Origin: CAZLMW01 sp964560875
GTDB taxonomy: Bacteria > Myxococcota_A > UBA9042
NCBI GenBank assembly: GCA_964560875.1
Contig: CAZLMW010000009.1
Coordinates: 34,415 to 98,414 of the forward strand
Direction of reading: 5' to 3'
Length of the DNA stretch: 64,000 nucleotides
Of the stretch, positions 9,200 through 18,329 are shown in pieces (positions within the stretch are counted from its first letter, which is position 1; every line of letters begins with the position of its first letter). The notes beneath the pieces were generated by a model. That model ran no database searches and was not told the DNA's origin. It saw only the letters and a program-made list of their open reading frames with translations. A program made the position numbers and the translations under genes.

Positions 9200-10122
9200 T
9201 TGGGCGCCCGAACGCGCAGTCCGACCCACTCGGCCAGGCGAAATCGCTCTTCGACCTCGAAACCGTCCGGCAAAAATGCCGACTCGAATCGAGTCTGCTC
9301 CTCGGCGAGAACTCCCGACAGGAGCAGCGTCCCACCGGGCGCGACGCGGCCGACGATGCCATCACGCAGCTTGATCAAGATCGACGAGATGATGTTGGCC
9401 GCGACCAGCTCGAACCGCTCCTTCGTCGCGGCTTCCGGCGTTTCGCTGACGTGCAGTGTCACGCGGTTGCCGTGCTCGTTGAGCGCCAGGTTGCCATGCG
9501 CCGACGCGATCGCATCCGCGTCGTTGTCCACCCCCACAGCGCTCGCGGCGCCCAGCGTGACCCCGGCGAGAGCGACCAGGCCGGTTCCTGTCCCGACATC
9601 GAGCAGTCGCAAGGACTTCGGGGTGGAATGCGCGACGACGAAAGCTTCGACCATCTGGCACATCAGCCGTGTCGTCTCATGGGTGCCGGTGCCAAATGCT
9701 TGCCCAGGGTCAATGCGGACGACGTGCCGGTCGGATGCTGTCTCGCCGTCATCGGGTTGCCACCAGGCGGGCACGACGCGCAGTCGCTCACCGATCTCGA
9801 CCGGCTCATAGTGGGCTTTCCACGCTGCGTTCCAGTCTTGGTCGACGATCGCCTCGGCCTCGACGTCAGCGGCAAGCCGGTGGCGCTTCAGAATGTGCCC
9901 AAGTCCGACTACCGCTGTCTCTTTATCGGCGGTGGGGACGAACAAGGTAAGGCGGGCTGAGTCGGCGGGCAGGTCGACGTCGCGTAGGGTGCCGGCGTCT
10001 TCGGTCAGGATTCCGTTCGGCGCGAAATCGGCGGCCTCACCGGTGATGATTTCAGCGAGCGCTTCAGGCACAACAGCCCGCACGGCAAAAGTCTCGTCGT
10101 TCACCTGGCTCGTGCCGCTCAA
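9196..10122 (-). CDS. prmA: Ribosomal protein L11 methyltransferase PrmA
   Basis: SAM-dependent class I methyltransferase that trimethylates ribosomal protein L11. 308 residues: an N-terminal substrate-recognition domain (to about 100), the PrmA signature DPGQAFGTGTHETT (138-151), SAM-binding motif I LLDVGTGTG (173-181) and motif IV region LVAANI. The start is a TTG at 10122 that overlaps the TGA of the upstream biotin-carrier gene by 4 bp (TTGA), suggesting translational coupling; a GTG six codons in is the alternative. It overlaps rsmE by 4 bp downstream. Confidence 0.96.
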   Translation of the reverse strand: MSGTSQVNDETFAVRAVVPEALAEIITGEAADFAPNGILTEDAGTLRDVDLPADSARLTLFVPTADKETAVVGLGHILKRHRLAADVEAEAIVDQDWNAAWKAHYEPVEIGERLRVVPAWWQPDDGETASDRHVVRIDPGQAFGTGTHETTRLMCQMVEAFVVAHSTPKSLRLLDVGTGTGLVALAGVTLGAASAVGVDNDADAIASAHGNLALNEHGNRVTLHVSETPEAATKERFELVAANIISSILIKLRDGIVGRVAPGGTLLLSGVLAEEQTRFESAFLPDGFEVEERFRLAEWVGLRVRAPK

Positions 10123-10634
10123 GCCAAGGGCTCCAGCGCGATCATCAGCTCGCCTGTCTCGACGGCGGCTCCGGCCGACACGTGTACGTCGGTGACACGA
10201 CCCGCAGCTTTAGCCTTGACGTCGTTTTCCATCTTCATCGCTTCGAGAACGGCGACGACATCACCCGCGGCGACCTCATCGCCGACAGCGACCTCAACTT
10301 TGACGACGCGACCAGGCATCGACGCGACGATCTTGCCGCCAACACCGCCATCGGCGTCGTCGCCACCGCGCAGCCAGAATTCGCGCTCGTCCAGGATCGC
10401 GAAACCACCTTGGCGCGGGCCTTCGACGATCCAGCGCTTGTCGTGACTTGTGAACGACCGGAATCGGCGGGACTCAGAATCGGCGCGCACAGCGAGAGAT
10501 CCGTCGGGCAGGGCGTCTACGCGGACGGTGAACTCGTTGTCTCCAACGCGAATGATCGCCTCATCGCCGCGATCGGACGCCACGATCACCTCGACGCGCT
10601 CGTCGCCACGTTCTGCCAGGTACGTAATGGTCAT
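10119..10634 (-). CDS. Biotin carboxyl carrier protein / biotinyl domain subunit of an acyl-CoA carboxylase
   Basis: 171 residues. The C-terminal biotinyl domain (about 100-171) has the biotinylation motif EAMKMEN with Lys134 as acceptor, preceded by ASMPGRVVKVEVAVGDEV. The N-terminal 95 residues form the extension seen in the stand-alone carriers of acetyl/propionyl-type acyl-CoA carboxylases, not the Pro/Ala-rich arm of E. coli AccB. Its ATG lies 10 bp after the biotin carboxylase stop, so the two make one enzyme module carrying CO2 to a carboxyltransferase that is not encoded here. The frame stays open upstream to 10853, but that part is an overlap with accC and is not credible. Confidence 0.93.
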   Translation of the reverse strand: MTITYLAERGDERVEVIVASDRGDEAIIRVGDNEFTVRVDALPDGSLAVRADSESRRFRSFTSHDKRWIVEGPRQGGFAILDEREFWLRGGDDADGGVGGKIVASMPGRVVKVEVAVGDEVAAGDVVAVLEAMKMENDVKAKAAGRVTDVHVSAGAAVETGELMIALEPLA

Positions 10635-10644
10635 CTGTGCTCTC

Positions 10645-12159
10645 CTATCCGCGCACGATGCCGAGGCGTGACGCCTGCGACCACGTGGACTCGCCGGCAC
10701 CGTTCGTGGGACGACCGGCTGTGGCCTTGCGGTGCTCCAACAACACAGCGACCGCGAGGGCGAGGTCGTCGTCAATGACCTCATCGGTGAACTCGCCCAA
10801 GCGCGCGATGATGCCGGTGTCATAGCGACCAGCGACGAAATCCTCCGCTTCAAGCAGCCACAGCAAGTACGGCACGTTGTGGGCGATGCCGCCGATCTCG
10901 GTGGCTTCCAGCGTTGCCTTCATACGCTCGATGCAGCGGCCGCGATCTTCAGCCCACGTACTGATTTTGGCGATCATGGGATCATAAAACCGCGGGATCT
11001 CGCTGCCTTCAACGACCCCGTCGTCCACCCGGATGCCGGGTCCGTACGGGGGACGGTAGACCGAAAGCGTGCCGGGTGACGGCATGAAGTTGCGGCTCGG
11101 ATCTTCGGCGTACACGCGGCACTCGATCGCGTGGCCGCGTTGCTGGATACCGTCCTGGGACACGCTCATCGGCTCGCCCATCGCGATGCGCAGCATTTCG
11201 ACCACGAGGTCCACGCCGGTCACCATTTCCGTCACCGGATGCTCGACCTGCAAACGCGTGTTCATCTCGAGGAAGTAGAAGTCCTCGTTGGCGTCGACCA
11301 GGAATTCGATCGTGCCCGCCCCGATGTAGTCGACTGCTTCCGCGGCCTTGACGGCGACCGCGCCCATGGCCTGACGCGTGGCATCGGAGAGGTGGGGCGC
11401 CGGCGATTCCTCGATGACCTTCTGGTTGCGTCGCTGCACCGAACACTCGCGATCGAATACGTGAATCGTGTTGCCGTGCCCGTCGGCGAGTACCTGCACT
11501 TCGATGTGGCGGGGTTTGACGATCGCCTTCTCGATGTACACCGCATCGTCGCCGAAGTAGGCGCGTGCTTCCCGCTGAGCGGCTTCGAACGCTGGACCGA
11601 CCTCGGATAGCTCGTCGACCAGCCGCATTCCCTTGCCGCCGCCACCTGCAGCAGCCTTGAGCATGACCGGGAGTCCGAAGTCACGCGCGAACGCTTCAGC
11701 TTCAGCCGGACCAGCGATCGGACCATCAGAGCCGGGGACCACGGGAACTCCCGCTGCACGCATCGTGTCACGAGCGAGCGTCTTGATGCCCATCTGGCGC
11801 ATCGCGTACGCCTTGGGACCGGCGAACAGGATCCCCGCTTCGTCACAGGCCTCGCGGAAACCGGCGTTTTCGGACAGAAAGCCGTAGCCAGGGTGGATCA
11901 GCGTGGCTCCCGTCTTGGCGGCGGCGGCCAGGATTCTGTCACCCAGCAGGTAGGACTCGGCCGAGGGAGGGGGCCCAACACGAACCGCTTCATCGGCCAT
12001 CCAGACGTGCGCAGACCGCGCGTCCGCGTCCGAATAGACGGCGACCGTCGGCAGTCCCATTTCGCGACATGCGCGGATGACGCGGCACGCGATCTCGCCG
12101 CGATTGGCGATCAGCACCTTGTGCCCGGCGGTTAGCAGACTGGACGATTGAGCGGACAT
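10645..12159 (-). CDS. accC: Biotin carboxylase subunit of acetyl-CoA/acyl-CoA carboxylase
   Basis: ATP-grasp enzyme that carboxylates biotin on the carrier protein at the expense of ATP and bicarbonate. 504 residues, slightly longer than E. coli AccC (449). Motifs: KVLIANRGEIACRVIRACRE, IHPGYGFLSEN, the glycine-rich ATP loop AAAGGGGKGMRLV (169-181), and EMNTRLQVEHPVTEM carrying the catalytic Glu/Arg. The extra C-terminal tail (about 450-504) is typical of acyl-CoA carboxylase A subunits. It is first in a minus-strand chain with the carrier, prmA and rsmE and is divergent from ftsY; the 200-bp gap between them should hold both promoters. Confidence 0.96.
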   Translation of the reverse strand: MSAQSSSLLTAGHKVLIANRGEIACRVIRACREMGLPTVAVYSDADARSAHVWMADEAVRVGPPPSAESYLLGDRILAAAAKTGATLIHPGYGFLSENAGFREACDEAGILFAGPKAYAMRQMGIKTLARDTMRAAGVPVVPGSDGPIAGPAEAEAFARDFGLPVMLKAAAGGGGKGMRLVDELSEVGPAFEAAQREARAYFGDDAVYIEKAIVKPRHIEVQVLADGHGNTIHVFDRECSVQRRNQKVIEESPAPHLSDATRQAMGAVAVKAAEAVDYIGAGTIEFLVDANEDFYFLEMNTRLQVEHPVTEMVTGVDLVVEMLRIAMGEPMSVSQDGIQQRGHAIECRVYAEDPSRNFMPSPGTLSVYRPPYGPGIRVDDGVVEGSEIPRFYDPMIAKISTWAEDRGRCIERMKATLEATEIGGIAHNVPYLLWLLEAEDFVAGRYDTGIIARLGEFTDEVIDDDLALAVAVLLEHRKATAGRPTNGAGESTWSQASRLGIVRG

Positions 12160-12360
12160 GGGCGGGCCTGTGGATGGGGCGGCGGCGCGGTATCGTGCGC
12201 AGGGGCCAAACCGGTGTCAATGTCGCTGTAACGCGTCCGTTTTTGCACGTAAACGCCGTTGCGGCTCATAGGTTGCTTGAACTCCGTCGATCGCGGCCCT
12301 ACCTTGCGCCGCCTTCGCGCCGTGGCCGACCTGCGCCGCGCACCCCGTTCGGAGCGATCG

Positions 12361-13695
12361 ATGCCGTTCACTGCCCCATCTTTGCCACTCGCGCTGGCGC
12401 CGTTCGCCCAGGCCACCGCCGAAGCCGATACCGGTGGCCTGCTGGTGGTCGCGATCTTCATCGCCATCGTCGCCGTCGTTGCGGTCGTCATGACCCGCAA
12501 GCCGCGTCGGCCAACCGATCCGAAACAGCTCGATGCCAAGCGCGCTGCGCCAGAAGTCACCCCGCGCGACCAGGAAAAGGAAGCGCGCCGTACGGCCAAA
12601 GCCCTGCGACGTGCCGCGAAAGGGGCGATTCGGGTCAAGAAGGGTGGCGTTGCAGAACACGTCGATGCGATCGACTTCGAGGCCGAGCCCGAAGAGCTCA
12701 AGCCCGATCCCGAGGAAGAGGTCAAAGCCCCTCAAGAAGCGGTCCCCGACAAGGCCGCACTCGACCGCGAGAAAGTGCGTGGCGGCCTCGCCAAGACGAA
12801 ACAAGAAGGCTTCGTCGCACGACTCGGCAAGCTCTTCGCGGGCAAGCAGATCGACGCCGACCTGCTCGACGAGATCGAAGAAGTGCTCTACCGCGCCGAT
12901 CTCGGTGTTCAGGCAACCACCGCGTTGCTCGACGCGCTGAAATCGGCCCTCAGCAAGAAAGAGCTGCAGGACGCCGACCGGATTTGGTCGACTCTGCACG
13001 CGAAGAGCCTGGCGATGCTGACCCAGGTCGACATCAGCGAACTCAACCTGCCGGCGAGCCGCGAACCCGCGGTCTTGATGGTGGTTGGCGTCAATGGCTC
13101 CGGAAAGACAACGACAATCGGCAAGTTGGCGCATCGATACGCCGGCATGGGGCGCAAGGTCATCGTCGCAGCCGGAGATACGTTCCGCGCCGCCGCCGTC
13201 GATCAGCTCGAAGTCTGGTGCGAGCGCGCGGGTGTCCCGATCTACCGGGGCAAGGAGAAGCAGGACCCCGCGAGCGTGTGCTACGGCGCCATCGAACGCG
13301 CCAAAGCCGAGGGATTCGATCTCGTCATCTGCGACACGGCCGGGCGTCTGCACACAAATGCGAACCTGATGGCGGAGCTCCAAAAGGTCGGCCGCGTGGT
13401 CGGAAAGGCCCACGGCGGCGCCCCCGACGAGGTGCTGCTCGTGCTCGATGCAACAATGGGCCAAAACGCGGTGCAGCAAGCCAAGCAGTTCCGCGAAGCC
13501 ATCGAAGTGACGTCTATCGCGCTCACCAAACTCGATGGAACAGCGAAAGGTGGCGTTGTGTTCTCGATCGCGGAGACTCTGAAGCTGCCGGTGAAGCTCA
13601 TCGGCGTTGGCGAGAAGATGGAAGACCTGCGAGACTTCAACGCCGAGCTGTTTGTCGATGCGCTCTTTGACCGGGGCAATGGAGCCGCGTCCTGA
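12361..13695 (+). CDS. ftsY: Signal recognition particle receptor FtsY
   Basis: SRP receptor GTPase that docks ribosome-SRP complexes at the membrane for co-translational insertion. 444 residues from the ATG at 12361. Unlike E. coli FtsY it begins with a clear transmembrane segment (about residues 25-43) followed by a charged Lys/Glu-rich linker. The NG domain covers about 150-444: GVNGSGKTTTIGKLAHRY (P loop, about 243-260), DTFRAAAVDQL, CDTAGRLHTN and TKLDGTAKGG. The frame is open to 12259, but the upstream part has no family similarity. The next gene begins at or just after its stop codon. Confidence 0.95.
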   Translation: MPFTAPSLPLALAPFAQATAEADTGGLLVVAIFIAIVAVVAVVMTRKPRRPTDPKQLDAKRAAPEVTPRDQEKEARRTAKALRRAAKGAIRVKKGGVAEHVDAIDFEAEPEELKPDPEEEVKAPQEAVPDKAALDREKVRGGLAKTKQEGFVARLGKLFAGKQIDADLLDEIEEVLYRADLGVQATTALLDALKSALSKKELQDADRIWSTLHAKSLAMLTQVDISELNLPASREPAVLMVVGVNGSGKTTTIGKLAHRYAGMGRKVIVAAGDTFRAAAVDQLEVWCERAGVPIYRGKEKQDPASVCYGAIERAKAEGFDLVICDTAGRLHTNANLMAELQKVGRVVGKAHGGAPDEVLLVLDATMGQNAVQQAKQFREAIEVTSIALTKLDGTAKGGVVFSIAETLKLPVKLIGVGEKMEDLRDFNAELFVDALFDRGNGAAS

Positions 13696-13757
13696 TCGTT
13701 TCTGACCGCGCACGCATTCGCCCAACGATTCGACACGTCGCTGTCGCCGCCGTCGCT

Positions 13758-15596
13758 GTGTTCGCGGCAAGCGCGGCGTTGCCCTCGGCTCTCCAAGCTG
13801 CAGAAAAGGGCACAATCCTTCGTTTTCTGAGTCCCGACGGCGCCGTCACGTTGACGGTGGAAGGCCAAAATCCGGTCACGATTCGCCGTGGTCGACACGT
13901 GACGTTCCGCGTCGACGCGCCGAAAGTGCGCTACATGGTTTCGGACGGCAACGACTGGCAATACACCGCTGAGGTCGGCTTGAAGCGCGTGCGGCGGCGC
14001 ACCATCACCCTGGTCATCCCGGGCGCCCATGTGCAGGTCATCAACCGCACCGATGAGGACCGCGAAGTGCTGGCCGATGGACGGCGGATCGGCGTTCTCA
14101 AGCGCGGCAAGACGGCCACCTACGGCCCGATTTCAGCCGGAACAACTCTCCTCAAGACCATCGGTGTGCGCAGTCGCAACCACGTCGCGGCCCGCTTCCG
14201 AAGCCGACCTGGCGGTCTGCGGACCGTCGTTCTTCCCGCGATTCCGGCCGGGCTTTTCGTCGTCAACCCAATCTCCAACACCGTGCGCGTGCTCATCGAT
14301 CACCGCGACTACGGGACCTTGACTGGCAAGGCGCCGCTCTTCGTCCTGGGGCTGGCGCCGGGCAATCACGCAGTGAAGCTCGTCGACACCGCAAGTGGAC
14401 GCCCGTTCCGATTCGACGCGCGACTTGCAGCGCGGGGGGCGAGCGCTCCTGAGTCCGGGGCCATTCACCTGACGGTGATCAACGACACCGGTGAAAAACT
14501 CATGGCTCCGGCCGCGCTCGGCGGCTACATCGATCATCCACTCGCTCCCGATGAGCGACTCTCAGTGACGCTGCCCAAGAAAGCATTTCGCATTCGTCTG
14601 ACCGGCGCCGAGAGCGGCCTCGACTACCATCGCGATGTCGATCCGACTCTGCGCACCCCCGATCTCTGGCGCATTGAGCGGCCCCGGGGCCAGCTGCACC
14701 TGACCAACGGCACGGGAGAGCGCGCGCGGGTTCACATCGACCGTCACGGCGCCATCGAGCTCGAGGCCGACGCCAAGGTCAGCATTCGGCGCGTTCCCGC
14801 CGGTCGTCTGCGTCTGCACGTGATGGCGCTCGAGTCCAAGCAGCAGTTCAAACGCGGCATCCAGCTGGCGCCGAACGGGCACGTATCCTGGACGGTTACA
14901 AGCGGTCGCAGCGAGCTCATGATCGTCAACAAGTGGGCCGAACCTGTTGAGCTTGCCATCGACGGGTCGCCGCGTGGTCGGGTCAGCCCCGGCGCGACTT
15001 TTCGTGTCACACGGATCCTGCCCGGACCGCACGATGTGGTTGCCCTGACGACCGTGAGCAAGGTGCGCGAGGTCATCGCTGTCCTGGTGGTCGACGGCAA
15101 GGTCACGCGCCTGCCGCTGCGGCCGCCCCACGCCTCTTTGCGGCTCGACAACCAGCTCGATAAGTCGCTCGTCGTCTTGGTCCGGGGCGTTGAAGTTGGA
15201 CGTGCCGCTCCGGGCAAAGTCGCATCGTTCCCGGTGCGATCCGGACGCATGGCCGTCGAGGTTCGCGTCGTGGGCAGCACGGTTTCGACTACGTGGTTTG
15301 GGGTTGTCGCCCCGTCACAGCAGATCGAGCTTCCCAACCCGACCACCGGGAGCGCCCCAGTCGTCGTCGAGAATACGACCAACGCGCCCGTCGAGATTCG
15401 CGTCGATGCGCGTGCTCCCGTGACGATCGCCCCGGGCGCGAAACACGTCGCTGCGGGTCTCACCGCCGGAATCCATCTCGTCCAGGTCAAGGGACGCGGC
15501 TTCATGCAACGGCAGCGCGTTCGCGTCACCAAGGGCGAACCGCCGGTACACATCCGGCTGATGACCGACATCATCGCGGCCACGAAACGCCGTTAG
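13758..15596 (+). CDS. Secreted beta-rich protein of unknown function
   Basis: 612 residues, not recognised. A hydrophobic N-terminus ends ALPSALQAA, a likely signal-peptidase I site. The mature part is almost entirely short beta strands with repeated patterns such as 'VxNxTxxxxxVxIDxxxxGxxxPGxxxxxxxLxxGxH', suggesting five to six PEGA-like or Ig-like repeats of about 90-100 residues (for instance near 160-210, 385-435 and 510-590). PEGA-type repeats occur in surface and S-layer-linked proteins. The start is uncertain: GTG 13758 leaves no positively charged n-region, whereas a CTG at 13692 overlaps the ftsY stop (CTGA), sits 7 nt after GGAG, and gives a better signal peptide containing Arg residues. 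It is probably in the ftsY operon. Confidence 0.7.
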   Translation: MFAASAALPSALQAAEKGTILRFLSPDGAVTLTVEGQNPVTIRRGRHVTFRVDAPKVRYMVSDGNDWQYTAEVGLKRVRRRTITLVIPGAHVQVINRTDEDREVLADGRRIGVLKRGKTATYGPISAGTTLLKTIGVRSRNHVAARFRSRPGGLRTVVLPAIPAGLFVVNPISNTVRVLIDHRDYGTLTGKAPLFVLGLAPGNHAVKLVDTASGRPFRFDARLAARGASAPESGAIHLTVINDTGEKLMAPAALGGYIDHPLAPDERLSVTLPKKAFRIRLTGAESGLDYHRDVDPTLRTPDLWRIERPRGQLHLTNGTGERARVHIDRHGAIELEADAKVSIRRVPAGRLRLHVMALESKQQFKRGIQLAPNGHVSWTVTSGRSELMIVNKWAEPVELAIDGSPRGRVSPGATFRVTRILPGPHDVVALTTVSKVREVIAVLVVDGKVTRLPLRPPHASLRLDNQLDKSLVVLVRGVEVGRAAPGKVASFPVRSGRMAVEVRVVGSTVSTTWFGVVAPSQQIELPNPTTGSAPVVVENTTNAPVEIRVDARAPVTIAPGAKHVAAGLTAGIHLVQVKGRGFMQRQRVRVTKGEPPVHIRLMTDIIAATKRR

Positions 15597-15609
15597 CGCG
15601 TCGTTCGGG

Positions 15610-16143
15610 CTATTTGCCGCCGGCGGCCAGGAAGCGCTGCACCCCGATACCGAGCGACGCCATATTCGGCTTCATTCGCTCGACAAGGTAGGACTCGACG
15701 ACCGGCACGATCTTGCGCGCAAGCAAGCGCGGCAGTCCGGGGATGCGCGACGGATCGACCTTCATCTCGCCGCTGATTGCGATGACCACATCGTCGCCTT
15801 GAGCGATGATCCGATTGGTGCCACCGCACGTGTACAGGCCATTGAATGCCGCCGCTTCGATGCGCCAATGGACCAGCGTTTCCGCGTCGACCCAGTCGGC
15901 GTGGTCGAGCCACTCGAGCATCTCGGGTTTGACGAACTTGCGAGCGAGCGCCGGCACTTCGCCCGCATCGGCCCGCCATCGGTTGAGGATCTTCGGACCG
16001 GTGTCGCGCGGTGTGCGCTCGAGTTCGTCGATTGACGAGACGTTGTCGAGAAACGGCACCAGCTCGATCATGCGATCGCGTATCAGCGGATAGACAACAT
16101 CCAGGCTCGCGTTGCGGACGCGGCCTTCGGCGGAGAACTGCAT
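15610..16143 (-). CDS. SRPBCC (START-like) superfamily protein, probable DUF2505 type
   Basis: 177 residues, soluble, no signal peptide. The pattern at the start (QFSAEGRVRNASLDVVYPLI), a central strand-rich part with ETLVHWRIEAAAFNGLYTCG, and a long C-terminal amphipathic helix match the helix-grip fold of ligand-binding SRPBCC proteins; the family choice is tentative. Such proteins bind hydrophobic ligands. It starts 2 bp after the enoyl-CoA hydratase gene on the same strand, so a link to acyl or lipid metabolism is plausible. It ends 14 bp from the convergent unknown gene. Confidence 0.6.
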   Translation of the reverse strand: MQFSAEGRVRNASLDVVYPLIRDRMIELVPFLDNVSSIDELERTPRDTGPKILNRWRADAGEVPALARKFVKPEMLEWLDHADWVDAETLVHWRIEAAAFNGLYTCGGTNRIIAQGDDVVIAISGEMKVDPSRIPGLPRLLARKIVPVVESYLVERMKPNMASLGIGVQRFLAAGGK

Positions 16144-16145
16144 CG

Positions 16146-16928
16146 CTAGTTGCCTTTGAAGACGGGCTTACGCTTCTCGACGAAAGCGGTCATGCCTTCG
16201 GTCTGGTCGTTGGTCTGGAAGCATCGCGCGAACGCCCGCGACTCCGCTTCGAGCGCGTATTCCAACGGCAGTTCCACGCCGCGGTTGATGATGCGCTTGG
16301 CTTCGGCAACGGCGAGGGGACCGCGACGCGCCATCTTTCCGGCGGTCTTGAGCGCTGCGACCATCAGCAGGTCCGGCTCGTGAACCTGGTAGACGAGCCC
16401 GATTCGATTGGCTTCTTCGGCCGGGAACACGTCACCGGTCATGACCCAGTGCTTGGCCGCGTTGCGTCCGATGAGGCGGGCGAGTCGCTGCGTGCCACCA
16501 AAGCCAGGGATGACGCCGAGCGTGACTTCGGGGAAGCCGAAGCGGGCCGTCTTGGACGCCAAGATGACGTCGCAGGCCAGCGCGAGCTCGCATCCACCGC
16601 CGAGGGCGAAACCGTTGACCGCCGCGATGATTGGTTTTTGGATACGCTCGATTCGCTTGAGCACGTCGTTGCCGAGCAACGAGAACTCCATCGCCGCATG
16701 GTAGTCCATGGACAGGAGCTCGCCGATGTCCGCACCGGCGACGAACGCGCGGTCACCCGAGCCCGTGAGCACGGTGACCAGGACGCTTTCGTCGTCCGCG
16801 ATCTCGTCGAGCCGCTTTCCGAGCAGCCGCAGCGTATTGAGATTGAGCGCGTTGAGTTTGGTCGGCCGATTGATCGTCAGAGTGGCGACCGGGCCGTCCC
16901 GCGTCAGGACAACCGCATCTGCCGGCAT
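16146..16928 (-). CDS. Enoyl-CoA hydratase/isomerase (crotonase family)
   Basis: 260 residues, the standard length for enoyl-CoA hydratase, which hydrates trans-2-enoyl-CoA to 3-hydroxyacyl-CoA in beta-oxidation. Oxyanion-hole segments are FVAGADIGEL and NGFALGGGCELALACD. The two catalytic glutamates are expected in CELALACD and in FGFPEVTLGVIPGFGGTQRL, and both are present, so a true hydratase is more likely than a different crotonase. The ATG shares one base with the stop of the PxxKW gene (TAATG), and an SRPBCC gene follows after 2 bp, giving a three-gene operon. Confidence 0.92.
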   Translation of the reverse strand: MPADAVVLTRDGPVATLTINRPTKLNALNLNTLRLLGKRLDEIADDESVLVTVLTGSGDRAFVAGADIGELLSMDYHAAMEFSLLGNDVLKRIERIQKPIIAAVNGFALGGGCELALACDVILASKTARFGFPEVTLGVIPGFGGTQRLARLIGRNAAKHWVMTGDVFPAEEANRIGLVYQVHEPDLLMVAALKTAGKMARRGPLAVAEAKRIINRGVELPLEYALEAESRAFARCFQTNDQTEGMTAFVEKRKPVFKGN

Positions 16929-17191
16929 TACCGACCGCCGCGCTTGCTGGCCTTGAGCGGGTTGAGGGACCGAGCTTCTTCGGTCTTCTCAATGCGCTTG
17001 TGAGTGGCGAAGTTGCACATGCCCAGGGCCCATTTGCGGCCCGGGTTCGCGTACGACTTGCAGTAGCTCGCGCCGCCGAGTCCTCGAACATGGCCGCAGC
17101 CGTCGCAATCGCCGACCGTGGGCTGGAACGTTCCACGCTCGATCAACGCAGCGAGCGCGGGCTCGGCGGGAAGGGTGTTGGGAGTGCTCAT
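16928..17191 (-). CDS. PxxKW family cysteine-rich small protein
   Basis: 87 residues. Four Cys (29, 32, 44, 59) are arranged as C-x2-C, then C, then C after the motif PGRKW (50-54) that gives the PxxKW family its name; a metal or Fe-S site is likely. The family is seen mainly in deltaproteobacteria-type genomes and has no established function. It heads an operon with enoyl-CoA hydratase (1-bp overlap) and an SRPBCC protein, which hints at a role next to acyl-CoA metabolism. The C-terminus is basic. Confidence 0.75.
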   Translation of the reverse strand: MSTPNTLPAEPALAALIERGTFQPTVGDCDGCGHVRGLGGASYCKSYANPGRKWALGMCNFATHKRIEKTEEARSLNPLKASKRGGR

Positions 17192-17285
17192 GTCCGTCTC
17201 CTGACCTCAAAGGGCGGCGGAAACTAACGGCGGGTATGGGCGATGTCAACGCAAAGTTGCGTCGCTTGGAGAGGCGCGCAGTGCC

Positions 17286-18329
17286 CTACTTCGGCGCTTT
17301 CTTGCAGAGACCGTTGTCGCACACCTCGCCGCCGCCGCAGGGATGGGATAAACACGCCTTGTACCCGTGGCAATGAAAAGCCGGTGGCGGCGCGCACACG
17401 TTTCCTTTGTCCGACGGCACGCAGAACGTGGCCTGGCCGCCGTAGGGGCAGTCGGTGGCCTCGCTCGATTTGCTGCAGTTGCCTTTCTGCGCGCAGAACT
17501 TCTTGCCGTTCTTGGTGACGCACCGCCCTGATGCACACTGCCAGTTTTCTTCGCAGGCGTCGCAGAAGCCCTTGCTGCCCGCCCCGCATGTAGGCAGCGA
17601 CTTGGGCGGTCCACGTCCGGTCGACGAAATGACCTTGTAGCAGTAGCCCTTGCCGCCGTAGCTCACGCACGTCGTGCCCGTCGGGCATTGCCCCGCGCCC
17701 CCTTTGGCCTGACACGTGGTCGCACAATAGCGTTCGGCGTCGTCCTTGGACTGGAAACACACGGCGGCGGGGCTGCAATCGGCGGTTGTCTTGCAGGGGC
17801 TGCAGTGGGCACCATCGCCCTTGCAGGAGCCGTAGTCGGGGTGGCACGCGAACTCGTCCACCTTGGACCCGTACTGCCGACACGAATAGCCGGCCGGGCA
17901 TTTTCCGTCGCCGACGTTGCACTTGAAGGTGCAGAAGCGAGCGCCTCCGTCTTTGGGCTGCACACACTCAGGGGCGTTTGGTCCGCATTGGCTCGATGAC
18001 TGGCATGGATCGCACAACCGTGGCGGCGTGCACACGAGAACGTCGCCGAGCGGATTGCAGAACGTCCCATTGGTGCAATCGCTCTGGATTTTGCACCCCT
18101 GGCTGCAGATCCCAACTCCGGACCTGAGGTTTGTGATGTAGCAACTCAGCCCGTACTTGGCGCAGTCGTTGTTGCTCGCACACAGCTTGCCCAGCCCGCT
18201 ATCGGAAGCCGTCGCACCGCCGTCTTTGTCGTCGCTGGGCCCGTCGACCGTTTCGTCGGAACAGCCCGCAAAGAGGCACGCGGCGGCGATCGCGAGCACC
18301 TTCAACAACGCTGGCGCATGGACTTTCAC
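17286..18329 (-). CDS. Cysteine-rich secreted lipoprotein
   Basis: 347 residues from a GTG at 18329. The signal peptide VKVHAPALLKVLAIAAACLF ends at the lipobox LFAGC. An Asp/Gly/Ser-rich linker follows, then about 300 residues with more than 40 Cys in repeats of the type 'C..(D/Q)(C)...(G).C......FC...C', similar to the Cys-rich modules of predicted surface proteins in Myxococcota. Disulfide-bonded outer-membrane location is the likely fate. No enzymatic motif is seen. The longer frame (to 18749) would bury the signal peptide and is rejected. It stands alone and divergent from the GST gene. Confidence 0.75.
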   Translation of the reverse strand: MKVHAPALLKVLAIAAACLFAGCSDETVDGPSDDKDGGATASDSGLGKLCASNNDCAKYGLSCYITNLRSGVGICSQGCKIQSDCTNGTFCNPLGDVLVCTPPRLCDPCQSSSQCGPNAPECVQPKDGGARFCTFKCNVGDGKCPAGYSCRQYGSKVDEFACHPDYGSCKGDGAHCSPCKTTADCSPAAVCFQSKDDAERYCATTCQAKGGAGQCPTGTTCVSYGGKGYCYKVISSTGRGPPKSLPTCGAGSKGFCDACEENWQCASGRCVTKNGKKFCAQKGNCSKSSEATDCPYGGQATFCVPSDKGNVCAPPPAFHCHGYKACLSHPCGGGEVCDNGLCKKAPK

